The notes beneath the pieces are model-generated. The model did no database searches. It was not told the origin of the DNA and worked only from the letters and a program-made list of their open reading frames with translations. Position numbers and translations under genes: made by a program. This document shows positions 56,023 to 64,000 of a stretch of 64,000 bases of DNA, piece by piece. Every line of letters begins with the position of its first letter. Position 1 is the stretch's first letter. The DNA is from Nitrospira sp. KM1 (GTDB lineage: Bacteria > Nitrospirota > Nitrospiria > Nitrospirales > Nitrospiraceae), in assembly GCF_011405515.1 (NCBI RefSeq), contig NZ_AP022671.1, forward strand, positions 3,348,001-3,412,000. Direction: 5' to 3'.

Positions 56023-56825
56023 AAACCACGGGATTGCGACAATCCTTTGCCAAAGGCGGGAAACGGCATCGAGCCGCGATGCATGTGATTCCGAATCTTT
56101 TTACCACCGGGAACTTGTTTTGCGGCGTCTATGCCATTTTGTCGGTGTTCAATGCGAACTATCTCGCGGCTGCGATCGCCATTCTCGTGGCGATGGTTTT
56201 TGACGTGCTAGATGGGAAATCGGCCAGGTTGACCAACAGCACCAGCCATTTTGGTCTGGAATATGATTCTTTATCGGATGTCGTATCCTTTGGAGTCGCT
56301 CCGGGCCTGCTGCTCTATTCATGGGCGCTCAGCGGGCAGGGGACGTTCGGTGTTGCGGTTATGTTCGCGTATGTCGCGATGGGAGCCGTGCGGCTTGCAC
56401 GGTTCAATTCGACCGCATCTCCTTCGGAGGGCAAGTATTTTACTGGTTTGGCCATTCCCGCAGCAGCGGGGGTCGTCGCCTCGATGGTGATTTTCGATCA
56501 TCACATTGTTCGAATGGGGTCGGAGATCAAGCCGATTTTTGTCCTCATTATTACGCTGGTATTGTCCTTTCTCATGGTCAGCACCATCAAGTACCGTAGT
56601 TTCAAGGATCTGAAGTTCCGGGGGGGGCAACACATCACCTTTCTGGTATGGGGTATCCTTGCTCTTGTTCTAGTAGCCGCATGGCCCCAAGGTATGCTAT
56701 TTGTCATCTTCACCGGGTACGCATTGCTGGGACCTGTCGAACGTATGCTCACGATGTTCGTGAAGGTAACGGCAAAGCATGCACAGTCGAAGAGAGAGTC
56801 ATCAACGGTCGAAGTAAAGCCGTGA
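56019..56825 (+). CDS. pssA: CDP-diacylglycerol-serine O-phosphatidyltransferase
   Basis: A 268-residue inner-membrane protein with about seven hydrophobic segments. The CDP-alcohol phosphotransferase motif reads DGKSARLTNSTSHFGLEYD followed by SLSD (DGxxAR-x8-G-x3-D-x3-D). It makes phosphatidylserine, which the adjacent Psd decarboxylates. It starts with ATGA overlap to psd. The leuA T-box leader begins just after its stop. Confidence 0.95.
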   Translation: MKTTGLRQSFAKGGKRHRAAMHVIPNLFTTGNLFCGVYAILSVFNANYLAAAIAILVAMVFDVLDGKSARLTNSTSHFGLEYDSLSDVVSFGVAPGLLLYSWALSGQGTFGVAVMFAYVAMGAVRLARFNSTASPSEGKYFTGLAIPAAAGVVASMVIFDHHIVRMGSEIKPIFVLIITLVLSFLMVSTIKYRSFKDLKFRGGQHITFLVWGILALVLVAAWPQGMLFVIFTGYALLGPVERMLTMFVKVTAKHAQSKRESSTVEVKP

Positions 56826-56834
56826 GGCGTTGAC

Positions 56835-57085
56835 GAGGAGTAGTAGGCTGTTTGTCGAATCGTTTCAGAGAGCTGGTGGGTGGTGCAAACCAGTGTCGAC
56901 AGCGCTGAACTCGCCTCCGAGCCTGAATCCGTGAACCGAGAGTAGCGGATTCCGCGTTGCTCCCGTCACGAGCTAACGAAGGGCTGAGACAACGATCGCG
57001 TTGTGTCGGCCGAATCAGGGTGGTACCACGGAAGCGTCCTCTCGAGCCTCCGTCCCTGTCCAGAGGGATGGAGGCTTTTGTGTCT
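56835..57085 (+). ncRNA. T-box leader (tRNA-Leu sensing) of leuA
   Basis: The T-box sequence AGGGTGGTACCACGG is at 57017-57031. Stem I elements include AGAGAGCTGGTGGG and GGTGCAAACCAG (56867-56892), then GCTGAACTCGCC, where CTC at 56910-56912 sits at the specifier position and reads as a Leu codon. A terminator hairpin follows (57046-57079). Uncharged tRNA-Leu would pair with both sites and favour readthrough into leuA, 130 bases downstream. The exact 5' end was not determined. Confidence 0.87.
57046..57079 (+). terminator. T-box regulated terminator
   Basis: GCCTCCGTCCCT and AGGGATGGAGGC form a 12-bp stem (one G-U) around a 6-base loop, followed by TTTT and a further T-rich stretch. Its left arm overlaps the part that would form the antiterminator with the T-box sequence. 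Confidence 0.88.
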
Positions 57086-57212
57086 TTCTTCTCGATACAG
57101 GCCTCGGTGATCGGTTCACAGGAACGTACCTTGAAACTGCGTTCTGTGGACGATTCTACAGGGCGACGTTCGACAGTCGTGGATCAGTTCAGACTCAAAG
57201 AGAGGTGAACGT

Positions 57213-58760
57213 ATGGCGCGCATGATCAAAATTTTTGATACGACATTACGCGACGGCGAGCAATCTCCCGGAGCCAGCATGAATGTGGAAGAGAAAATCA
57301 TGGTGGCCAAGCAACTGGCTCGTCTCGGGGTAGACATTATCGAAGCGGGGTTCGCCTATAGCTCCCCAGGCGACTTCGATGCCGTGCATCGCATCGCCCA
57401 GGAAGTGGAGGGTCCGACAATTTGCAGTCTGGCAAGAGCCCGTCCCGAGGATATCGACCGCGCGTGGGAAGCTTTGAAAGGAGCGCCGAAGGTCCGTATT
57501 CATACGTTTCTTTCCGCATCGGATATTCATTTGAAGCATCAATTCCGTATGACCAGAGATGAGGCAAAAAAGCGCGCGGTCGAAATGGTTCAGCGCGCCC
57601 GCAGTTATGTTCAAGACGTCGAGTTTTCTCCAATGGATGCCAGCCGTGCCGATCCGAATTATCTGTTCGAGGTCGTCGAAGCGGTGATTGCAGCCGGCGC
57701 CGGTACAGTCAACATTCCAGACACGGTTGGTTATGCGATCCCCCAGGAATTCGGCAGATTGATTCGAGACATCCGTCAACGGGTCTCCAATAGCCACCTG
57801 GCAGTAATTTCCGTCCATTGCCATAACGATTTGGGATTGGCCGTGGCCAACAGTCTTGCGGCGGTGATGGAAGGCGCGGGTCAAGTCGAATGCACCATCA
57901 ACGGGATCGGTGAACGTGCCGGCAACACCTCATTGGAAGAAATAGCTATGGGGTTACGGACGAGAAGAGATTTATACGAGGCAGATACCCAGATTCATAC
58001 GGAGGAAATTTCCAAAACGAGTCGGTTGGTCAGTAAAATCACCGGCATGGTCGTACAGCCCAACAAGGCCATCGTGGGCGCCAATGCGTTCGCTCATGCC
58101 TCGGGAATTCATCAGGACGGCTTGCTCAAGGACAAGACCACTTACGAGATCATGCGTCCCGAGTCGGTGGGACTGGTGGAAAGCAAGATGGTGATGGGGA
58201 AACTTTCAGGCCGCCATGCCTTTCGGCAGCGACTCGAGGATCTCGGGTACAAATTGACGGATGAGGAAGTCAACCACGCCTTCGAACGGTTCAAGAAGTT
58301 GGCGGATCACAAGAAGGAGATTTACGAAGAAGATCTCGAGGTCATTGTATCCGAAGAGTTGGCAAAGATGGCTGATCGCATTACGCTCAAATCGTTTCGG
58401 GTGATGAGCGGAACTGATCAAGTGCCGACCGCGACCGTCGAGCTCGAGGTCGACGGCAAGGCGGTGTCGCAGACCGGTACGGGAGACGGACCAGTCGACG
58501 CCGTCTACCGAACCATTGCTGCGATCACGCAGACCAAAAGCACCTTGGTCATGTATGTGGTGAAGGCGATCACTGGCGGCACCGATGCGCAGGGCGAGGT
58601 ATCGGTGCGTGTGCAAGAGGACGGGAAAACGGTCTCCGGTCATGGAGCCGATACCGATATCATCACGGCTTCCGCTCGGGCGTACCTCAGCGCACTGAAC
58701 AAGTTGGCCTATCTGACGGCCAAACAGGCGCAGGGAGAACAAAAGGTGAACTTGATTTGA
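57213..58760 (+). CDS. leuA: 2-isopropylmalate synthase
   Basis: A 515-residue protein. AGAGAGGTG lies five bases upstream of the ATG. The TIM-barrel opens with IKIFDTTLRDGEQSPGASMN; the metal-binding pair is in VISVHCHNDLGLAVANSLAA. The catalytic/substrate loop region includes GIGERAGNTSLEEIAMGLRT. The C-terminal LeuA dimerisation/regulatory domain (about residues 390-510) is present, consistent with leucine feedback. It condenses acetyl-CoA and 2-ketoisovalerate. Its transcription is controlled by the T-box leader. Confidence 0.97.
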   Translation: MARMIKIFDTTLRDGEQSPGASMNVEEKIMVAKQLARLGVDIIEAGFAYSSPGDFDAVHRIAQEVEGPTICSLARARPEDIDRAWEALKGAPKVRIHTFLSASDIHLKHQFRMTRDEAKKRAVEMVQRARSYVQDVEFSPMDASRADPNYLFEVVEAVIAAGAGTVNIPDTVGYAIPQEFGRLIRDIRQRVSNSHLAVISVHCHNDLGLAVANSLAAVMEGAGQVECTINGIGERAGNTSLEEIAMGLRTRRDLYEADTQIHTEEISKTSRLVSKITGMVVQPNKAIVGANAFAHASGIHQDGLLKDKTTYEIMRPESVGLVESKMVMGKLSGRHAFRQRLEDLGYKLTDEEVNHAFERFKKLADHKKEIYEEDLEVIVSEELAKMADRITLKSFRVMSGTDQVPTATVELEVDGKAVSQTGTGDGPVDAVYRTIAAITQTKSTLVMYVVKAITGGTDAQGEVSVRVQEDGKTVSGHGADTDIITASARAYLSALNKLAYLTAKQAQGEQKVNLI

Positions 58761-58827
58761 GGTGGTTCCCACGCTAGAGTGATGCGCCCGTCGCACGTGC
58801 CTTGCCGGTGAAGGTGGGAGCCTGTTC

Positions 58828-59190
58828 GTGTTCAAGGTCACGCCGTCAGATTGTCCGGAGTTTCTGGCCGGCGACCATACGCGCCTTCGGGAAATACTTC
58901 ATCCGACTAAGCATCAGTTGAAGTTGGGCTACAGCCTTGCGCATGGAACGTTGGCGCCTGGACAACGGTCCAAGCTCCACGTTCTCGCGTCTTCCGAGGT
59001 GTATTATTTCATCAGCGGCGCGGGTCGCTTTACGATTGATGATCAGGACATGGAAGTCGAGGCCGGGACGACTCTCTATGTGCCGCCTGGTGCGCAGCAA
59101 TCATTGCAGAATACGGGAACTCTGACCATCGAGTTTTTGTGTCTTGTCGACCCTCCATGGAAGCCGGACGATGAGAGGATTCTCGAATAG
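58828..59190 (+). CDS. Cupin-domain protein
   Basis: A 120-residue protein with a GTG start. The cupin barrel motifs are LAPGQRSKLHVLASSEVYYF (His/Glu metal ligands) and the second GTTLYVPPGAQQSLQNTG, where the usual His is replaced by Gln. It could bind a metal or a small sugar or acid, but the reaction is unknown. It is inserted between leuA and leuB on the same strand with short gaps, so it is probably in their operon. Confidence 0.85.
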   Translation: MFKVTPSDCPEFLAGDHTRLREILHPTKHQLKLGYSLAHGTLAPGQRSKLHVLASSEVYYFISGAGRFTIDDQDMEVEAGTTLYVPPGAQQSLQNTGTLTIEFLCLVDPPWKPDDERILE

Positions 59191-59211
59191 ATAACGAAGG
59201 AGTGTGACGAC

Positions 59212-60285
59212 GTGAAGGCGAAGATTGCGGTGCTTCAGGGTGACGGTGTGGGACGCGAGATCGTTCCGGAGGCAGTGAAGGTGTTGAAAGTCGTCGCTGA
59301 AAAGTTTGGACATCAGTTCGAATTTGCCAATAGTGACGTCGGAGGGCAGGCAATCGACAAGGTCGGAGTGCCGCTTCCTCAGGAAACACTGACATTGGCC
59401 AAGCAGAGCGACGCGGTGCTTCTAGGGGCTGTCGGCGGTCCCAAATGGGAAGGGCTCGAATACAGTCTACGTCCCGAGCGGGCGCTGCTCGGCCTCCGTG
59501 AACAGTTGGGTCTGTATGCCAATCTTCGACCGGCCAAGCTATACGATGTGCTGGCCGATGCCTCGACTTTGAAGAAAGATGTCATTCAGGGAATCGATAT
59601 TCTGGTGATTCGCGAACTGACCGGGGGTATCTATTTCGGAAAGCCGAAGGGGATTGAAAAGCTGGCTCATGGGGGCGAGCGCGGGACCAATACCGAGGTA
59701 TACACCACCGAGGAAATTCGACGAATTGCCAAAGTCGGGTTTGAAGCCGCACGCAAACGTCGCAAAAAGCTGACCTCTGTCGATAAAGCCAACGTGTTGG
59801 AATCGTCGGAGCTCTGGAGGCGGGTCGTCATCGACGTACGGAAGGACTACCCGGACGTCGAACTCAATCATATGTATGTCGACAACGCGGCGATGCAATT
59901 AGTCCGTAATCCTCGACAATTTGATGTCATGCTCTGTAACAATATGTTTGGAGATATCTTGAGCGATGAAGCGGCGATGCTGACTGGATCTATTGGCATG
60001 TTGCCGTCTGCGAGTGTGGGAGCACAGGTCGGGCTCTTTGAACCGATTCACGGCAGCGCCCCTGACATTGCCGGAAAAAACATTGCCAATCCGATCGCTA
60101 CGATCGCATCGGCTGCCATGATGCTTTCCTATGCGTTCAAACTTGACAAGGAAGCTGAGCTGATTGAGCAGGCTATCGTCAAAACCCTTGATCTTGGATA
60201 TCGAACGAAGGACATCCAAAGCACCGGAACCCGCCTGGTCGGAACGACAGAGATGGGTGACGCGATTGTGCGCAATCTCAATTGA
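59212..60285 (+). CDS. leuB: 3-isopropylmalate dehydrogenase
   Basis: A 357-residue NAD-dependent enzyme, full length. GAAGGAG precedes the GTG start. Key text: [40 protein letters not shown] (substrate Arg residues), [13 protein letters not shown], and [20 protein letters not shown] with [20 protein letters not shown] (metal Asp and NAD loop). It oxidatively decarboxylates 3-isopropylmalate in leucine synthesis. leuC and leuD are not in this window. Confidence 0.97.
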   Translation: MKAKIAVLQGDGVGREIVPEAVKVLKVVAEKFGHQFEFANSDVGGQAIDKVGVPLPQETLTLAKQSDAVLLGAVGGPKWEGLEYSLRPERALLGLREQLGLYANLRPAKLYDVLADASTLKKDVIQGIDILVIRELTGGIYFGKPKGIEKLAHGGERGTNTEVYTTEEIRRIAKVGFEAARKRRKKLTSVDKANVLESSELWRRVVIDVRKDYPDVELNHMYVDNAAMQLVRNPRQFDVMLCNNMFGDILSDEAAMLTGSIGMLPSASVGAQVGLFEPIHGSAPDIAGKNIANPIATIASAAMMLSYAFKLDKEAELIEQAIVKTLDLGYRTKDIQSTGTRLVGTTEMGDAIVRNLN

Positions 60286-60295
60286 TGGATATTGA

Positions 60296-61504
60296 ATGGT
60301 GAGATCTGAAGCAACAAAAACTTGGATGATCCGCACGGTTGCGGGCAACGGCGATGGTGCATGGACCGGTGACGGCGGCTCCGCCGCCTCTGCTGCTCTC
60401 AATGAGCCCAAAGCTGTGATGCAGGATTCGGCAGGAAATTTGTTTATCGCGGATTCTGAGAACCATGTTGTCCGACGTGTGGATCGAAATAGCGGAGTGG
60501 TCGTCACGATAGCCGGACGGACAAGCGCGCCCCGGCTCCAGGCGACACACACACCGCAGGATATCAATCATGAATCAGGTGTGTCCGATCCGTTTGACGA
60601 TTCATCGATTACAGGAGAACGGGCATTCACGCAGCAGACCGATTTGAGCGGAACCGTTCGGTACATCATCAATGGGTCAGGACCGGGTATGCGCTTTGGA
60701 GGGGATGGTGGTCCGGCCGATCGCGCCCTCATGAATTTCCCCTCTGCCTTGGCCATTGATGCGGACGGGCATTTGTATGTCGCCGATACGATGAACCATC
60801 GTATTCGACGGATCGATGCGAAAACAGGAACGATATCGACCCTTGCGGGAATCGGTCAGCCTCGATTCGGGGGTGACGGAGGGCCGGCGGCAGATGCCGG
60901 TCTCAATGAGCCGGCTGCGTTGGCCATCGATCGAACAATGCTGTATGTGGCCGACCAAAGCAACAACCGGATCCGAGCCATAGACCTTGGGACGGGTACC
61001 ATCAGCACCATCGCGGGAACCGGCGCTGCCGCCTATAATGGTGATGATTTGCCGGGGATCGAAGCGACCTTGGCCGGCCCGAGTGGCCTAGCCTTGGGCT
61101 CGAACGGAACACTTTTTATCGCCGACACATTCAATGGCCGAGTCCGCGCCCTCGACCTAGCCGGTCACCGGATACGTACCGTTGCCGGCGACGGAGGTGC
61201 CTATCGGTACCAGAATTCGGATGAACCACCGTCGAGCAGCCTGTCAAGGCCTTCGGGTATTGCCGTGGATATCCACGGTAATCTCTACATTACCGATTCG
61301 GATAATCACCTCGTTCGTCGATGGGATCGGCTGACCGGCCGGCTGGAGCGTCTCGCCGGCGTTGGAGCGGCAGGTTATGGAGGAGATGGGGCATGTGCGT
61401 TGGAAGCTGCGCTTAATTACCCATTCGGAATTGCCATGGGACTCAACGGAGCTGTGCTGATCGCAGACACGTTCAATCACCGTATTCGAGAAATGACGCA
61501 GTAA
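60296..61504 (+). CDS. NHL-repeat beta-propeller protein
   Basis: A 402-residue protein of NHL repeats. Each unit has a VAGNGDGAWTGDGGSA-type loop, an LNEPKAV or LSRPSGI segment and a phrase such as NLFIADSENHVVRRVDR, LYVADTMNHRIRRIDA, LFIADTFNGRVRALDL, LYITDSDNHLVRRWDR and VLIADTFNHRIREMT. About six units would close one propeller. No signal peptide is evident, so a cytosolic location is possible. It sits between leuB and asd with 10-base gaps, so is cotranscribed, but no metabolic role is known. Confidence 0.85.
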   Translation: MVRSEATKTWMIRTVAGNGDGAWTGDGGSAASAALNEPKAVMQDSAGNLFIADSENHVVRRVDRNSGVVVTIAGRTSAPRLQATHTPQDINHESGVSDPFDDSSITGERAFTQQTDLSGTVRYIINGSGPGMRFGGDGGPADRALMNFPSALAIDADGHLYVADTMNHRIRRIDAKTGTISTLAGIGQPRFGGDGGPAADAGLNEPAALAIDRTMLYVADQSNNRIRAIDLGTGTISTIAGTGAAAYNGDDLPGIEATLAGPSGLALGSNGTLFIADTFNGRVRALDLAGHRIRTVAGDGGAYRYQNSDEPPSSSLSRPSGIAVDIHGNLYITDSDNHLVRRWDRLTGRLERLAGVGAAGYGGDGACALEAALNYPFGIAMGLNGAVLIADTFNHRIREMTQ

Positions 61505-61514
61505 GCGGATCCAT

Positions 61515-62537
61515 ATGCTGAAGAAAAAATCCGGATATGTCATTGCAATCCTCGGGGCGACCGGTGCGGTGGGGAAGGAAACGCTGGAGATCCTGGAAGA
61601 ACGGAAATTTCCGCTCTCTTCTTTACGGCTGTTCGCTTCGAAACGTTCCGCCGGAGTCGAGTTGTCCTGTCAGGGCAGGGACTGGAAAGTGGAAGAGTTA
61701 ACGCCGGCTGCCTCCTTCCATGGTGTCGACATCGCGCTGGTTTCGGCAACGGATACCATCAGCAAGGAATACGGGCAGCGATTGGCTGCGGCCGGTGTGA
61801 TTGTGATCGACGACAGCGGCGTGTTTCGCATGGATTCGGACGTCCCCCTTGTCGTGCCCGAAGTCAATGCTGCAGCGCTACGCTTGCTCCCACGAGGCAT
61901 CGTGTCCATTCCAAACTGCACGACGACTCCCCTGGTCATGGCGCTCAAGCCGCTGCTCGATACGGCTGGGATCAAGCGGGTTGTGGTCACGACGTTTCAG
62001 TCCGTCTCGGGGACTGGAGCTGCCGCAATGGACGAACTCATGACGCAAACAAAGGATCTGTTGGCGTTCCGCGATGCGAAGACAGAGGTGTACCCGTACC
62101 AGATCGCATTTAATCTGCTACCGCATATCGGATCATTTGGTGACAACGGAGATTGCTCCGAGGAAGTAAAGATCGCGCGAGAGACCAGAAAGATTCTCGA
62201 TGCACCGGAGCTGCTGGTCACGGCGACCACTGTACGAGTTCCGGTGCTGCGGTGTCACTCTGAAGCGGTCAACGTCGAGTTGTACCGGCCGCTCAAGGCG
62301 AATGATGCTCGAGCGGCGCTTGCGGCCATGCCTGGTGTCCTGGTCTACGATGATCCCAATAAAAAACTCTACCCTATGCCGCTGGACGCCACAGGTAAGG
62401 ACGAGGTCTATATTGGTCGGGTGCGGGAGGATGCCTCGGTTGCGAACGGACTCAATCTTTGGCTCGTATCCGACAATCTCCGGAAGGGCGCCGCGTTGAA
62501 TGCGGTGCAGATTGCGGAGTGTCTGGTGACCAGGTGA
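61515..62537 (+). CDS. asd: Aspartate-semialdehyde dehydrogenase
   Basis: A 340-residue NADPH enzyme. The N-terminal nucleotide loop is VIAILGATGAVGKETLEILE. The catalytic Cys is in GIVSIPNCTTTPLVMALKPL, and the His region is VPVLRCHSEAVNVELYRPLK. It makes aspartate semialdehyde for lysine, threonine, methionine and diaminopimelate. It overlaps the DUF2905 gene by four bases (GTGA). Confidence 0.96.
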   Translation: MLKKKSGYVIAILGATGAVGKETLEILEERKFPLSSLRLFASKRSAGVELSCQGRDWKVEELTPAASFHGVDIALVSATDTISKEYGQRLAAAGVIVIDDSGVFRMDSDVPLVVPEVNAAALRLLPRGIVSIPNCTTTPLVMALKPLLDTAGIKRVVVTTFQSVSGTGAAAMDELMTQTKDLLAFRDAKTEVYPYQIAFNLLPHIGSFGDNGDCSEEVKIARETRKILDAPELLVTATTVRVPVLRCHSEAVNVELYRPLKANDARAALAAMPGVLVYDDPNKKLYPMPLDATGKDEVYIGRVREDASVANGLNLWLVSDNLRKGAALNAVQIAECLVTR

Positions 62538-62791
62538 TCGCCGGCTGGGACCATCTCGGGAAGCTGCTCGTTGGAATCGGAGCCGTCATTCTCTTGGTGG
62601 GGCTGGTCGTCATGATGGTGGACCGGGTTCCTGGAATGGGGAGCCTGCTCAGTTGGTTTGGCAGACTACCGGGCGATCTCTCTATCAAACGAGAAAATTT
62701 CAGTTTCTATTTCCCTCTTGGAACGAGCCTCCTGCTGAGTCTGCTTCTAAGTCTGGTATTCTATTTCCTGTCATGGATGTTCCGTCGGTGA
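62534..62791 (+). CDS. DUF2905 membrane protein
   Basis: An 85-residue protein. The GTG start at 62534 overlaps the asd stop, giving translational coupling. Two membrane helices (LLVGIGAVILLVGLVVMMV; TSLLLSLLLSLVFYFLSWMF) flank the conserved loop RLPGDLSIKRENFSFYFPLG, the DUF2905 signature. Function is unknown. Its end overlaps the start of the SpoIID-like gene by 19 bases. Confidence 0.87.
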   Translation: MIAGWDHLGKLLVGIGAVILLVGLVVMMVDRVPGMGSLLSWFGRLPGDLSIKRENFSFYFPLGTSLLLSLLLSLVFYFLSWMFRR

Positions 62792-63996
62792 ATGCCTTCC
62801 TGAGGGTACTCAACATCGGAATATTGCTTGCCAGTTGGCTGCTGGGGGCGCCGACGGCCGAGGCAGCGCAATCGATTCGAGTGTTGCTGTCGGACGACGT
62901 CCTCAAGCTCGATGCTCAGGTCAATGGAGCCATATGGATTACCGATCCGACCAAGCACGGCCGCGCCGTTCGATCGGCGGTACATATTGTTCCGGTAGGG
63001 AAAGGGTTTTCTGTAAACGGTGTTCGGACCACGTTTGATCAGCTCACGATGCGAGGCGGCGAAGGGGGGATGACCCTCACTTGGGTCAAGCAGATCGGAA
63101 AACCTCAACAGGCGGCCAAGGTTCATCAGCAACGGTTGTCCATTCCAGTCAGCGGGATTGTCCATCTCGTTCGTCGCCCAAATGGATTTGTGGTCATCAA
63201 CCAAGTCGATCTAGAAGAATACGTCAAGGGGGTGGTGCCGGCAGAGGTCAATTCGTCCTGGCATCCTGAAATGCTGAAAGCGCAAGCCGTTGCCGCGCGC
63301 ACCTATGCCTTGTATCAACAAATGCTGAGTGCTGCACGCGAGTACGATGTCGTTGCCAGCGTGCAGGATCAGGTCTACAAAGGCAGGCAGGGCATAGATG
63401 CCGCAGTCCTGCGTGCCGTCGAAGACACCAAAGGACAGGTCTTGACGTACGATGGAGCGCCGATTTATGCCGCATTTTCATCGACGACCGCCGGACTCAC
63501 AGAAGATGCCGTCAACGTCTGGTCCAAGGACTATCCGTATTTGAAAGGAGTCGAATGCCCCTTTGACTTGGCCTCGCCCTATTATCAGTGGACGGCGTCG
63601 TTCAAACGGGAGCTGCTTGAACACAATCTCCGCCAACAAGGATTCGCCGTGGGCACCATTTCGGCTCTTAACCCCACGACGCTTAGCCGCGGCGGCCGTG
63701 TGGCTACCTTGCGAGTCATCCATACAGAAGGCGAACTGCTGCTTCGCGGAGAAGAATTACGGAAAGCGGTCGGCTACATGGTGGTGCCCAGCACGCAGTT
63801 TACGGTCGATGCCGTCGGAAGCGATGTCATTATTTCCGGGTACGGCGCGGGGCATGCGGTAGGTATGTGTCAATGGGGCGCGAAGGAATTGGCGGAACTC
63901 GGCTATCCGTTCTCGACCATCCTCCATTACTATTACCCTGAAACTGAATTGCAGGATATGGCGCTCACCAGAGCTCCTGTTCCTCCTTCCTCTTAA
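62773..63996 (+). CDS. SpoIID/LytB-domain protein
   Basis: A 407-residue exported protein. A signal segment (LRVLNIGILLASWLLGAPTA) is followed by an N-terminal beta domain, then the SpoIID/LytB domain (about residues 135-395) with INQVDLEEYVKGVVPAEVNS, KAQAVAARTYALYQQMLSA and the C-terminal signature GHAVGMCQWGAKELAELGYP. In sporulators SpoIID is a lytic transglycosylase; in Gram-negatives it probably acts on denuded peptidoglycan. The ATG at 62773 lies inside the DUF2905 gene; GTG at 62788, overlapping its stop, is an alternative. Confidence 0.9.
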   Translation: MDVPSVNAFLRVLNIGILLASWLLGAPTAEAAQSIRVLLSDDVLKLDAQVNGAIWITDPTKHGRAVRSAVHIVPVGKGFSVNGVRTTFDQLTMRGGEGGMTLTWVKQIGKPQQAAKVHQQRLSIPVSGIVHLVRRPNGFVVINQVDLEEYVKGVVPAEVNSSWHPEMLKAQAVAARTYALYQQMLSAAREYDVVASVQDQVYKGRQGIDAAVLRAVEDTKGQVLTYDGAPIYAAFSSTTAGLTEDAVNVWSKDYPYLKGVECPFDLASPYYQWTASFKRELLEHNLRQQGFAVGTISALNPTTLSRGGRVATLRVIHTEGELLLRGEELRKAVGYMVVPSTQFTVDAVGSDVIISGYGAGHAVGMCQWGAKELAELGYPFSTILHYYYPETELQDMALTRAPVPPSS

Positions 63997-64000
63997 TGCA

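Overview
The window looks like a chromosomal segment of a Nitrospira-type bacterium (Nitrospirota). This rests on three things: a complete Pup/UBact-type proteasome cluster, a five-subunit 2-oxoacid:ferredoxin oxidoreductase of the kind used in the reductive TCA cycle, and a moderately high-GC Gram-negative gene complement rich in sigma-54 and response-regulator signalling. The genus is inferred from content, not proved by a marker alignment.

Layout. 1-4.4 kb: the 3' end of a DUF748/AsmA-like gene, a small winged-helix-like protein, two stand-alone receiver-domain proteins and two unknown proteins. 4.6-8.5 kb (minus strand): a dedicated sortase module made of an OmpA-family protein, a VIT/vWA sortase substrate and a class GN-like sortase, with two inverted copies of a dispersed intergenic repeat around the OmpA gene. 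9.2-10.6 kb: an AT-rich two-gene accessory cassette with a HEPN-type protein followed by a uracil-DNA-glycosylase-fold-like protein; this is the best candidate for an undescribed system. 10.9-20 kb: acetyltransferases, a cation/proton antiporter, a CHASE2-sigma-54 activator with a TPR/Sel1 partner, and HIT and HD proteins. 20-28.3 kb: YjbQ, an HtrA protease, then arc/mpa-dop-UBact-prcB-prcA-pafA, a full prokaryotic ubiquitin-like tagging and proteasome system. 28.4-34.4 kb: a loosely packed, partly decayed region holding a hydrolase, two paired DUF5985 membrane proteins, a DUF3365 haem protein, a DUF5989 protein, an ELWxxDGT-repeat pseudogene and a frameshifted acyltransferase, bounded by tRNA-Asn. 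34.5-38.8 kb (minus strand): the five-subunit 2-oxoacid:ferredoxin oxidoreductase operon with a strong terminator.

From 41.4 kb onward the window is mainly housekeeping: a promoter and long leader before rho, then rpmE, terminator, prfA-prmC-murA-hisG-hisD-hisB, rnhC, an M48 protease, the RNase P RNA gene with its own promoter, a glutaredoxin-like gene whose 3' end is antisense to the RNase P RNA, then ilvB-ilvN-ilvC-psd-pssA. A T-box leader with a probable Leu CUC specifier controls leuA-cupin-leuB, followed by an NHL-repeat gene, asd, a DUF2905 gene and a SpoIID/LytB gene.

The branched-chain genes form one functional block: IlvBNC make the valine/isoleucine precursors and LeuA/LeuB take 2-ketoisovalerate to leucine. 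The T-box would raise leuA expression when uncharged tRNA-Leu accumulates. All functions are read from protein motifs and gene context; no database search was possible.
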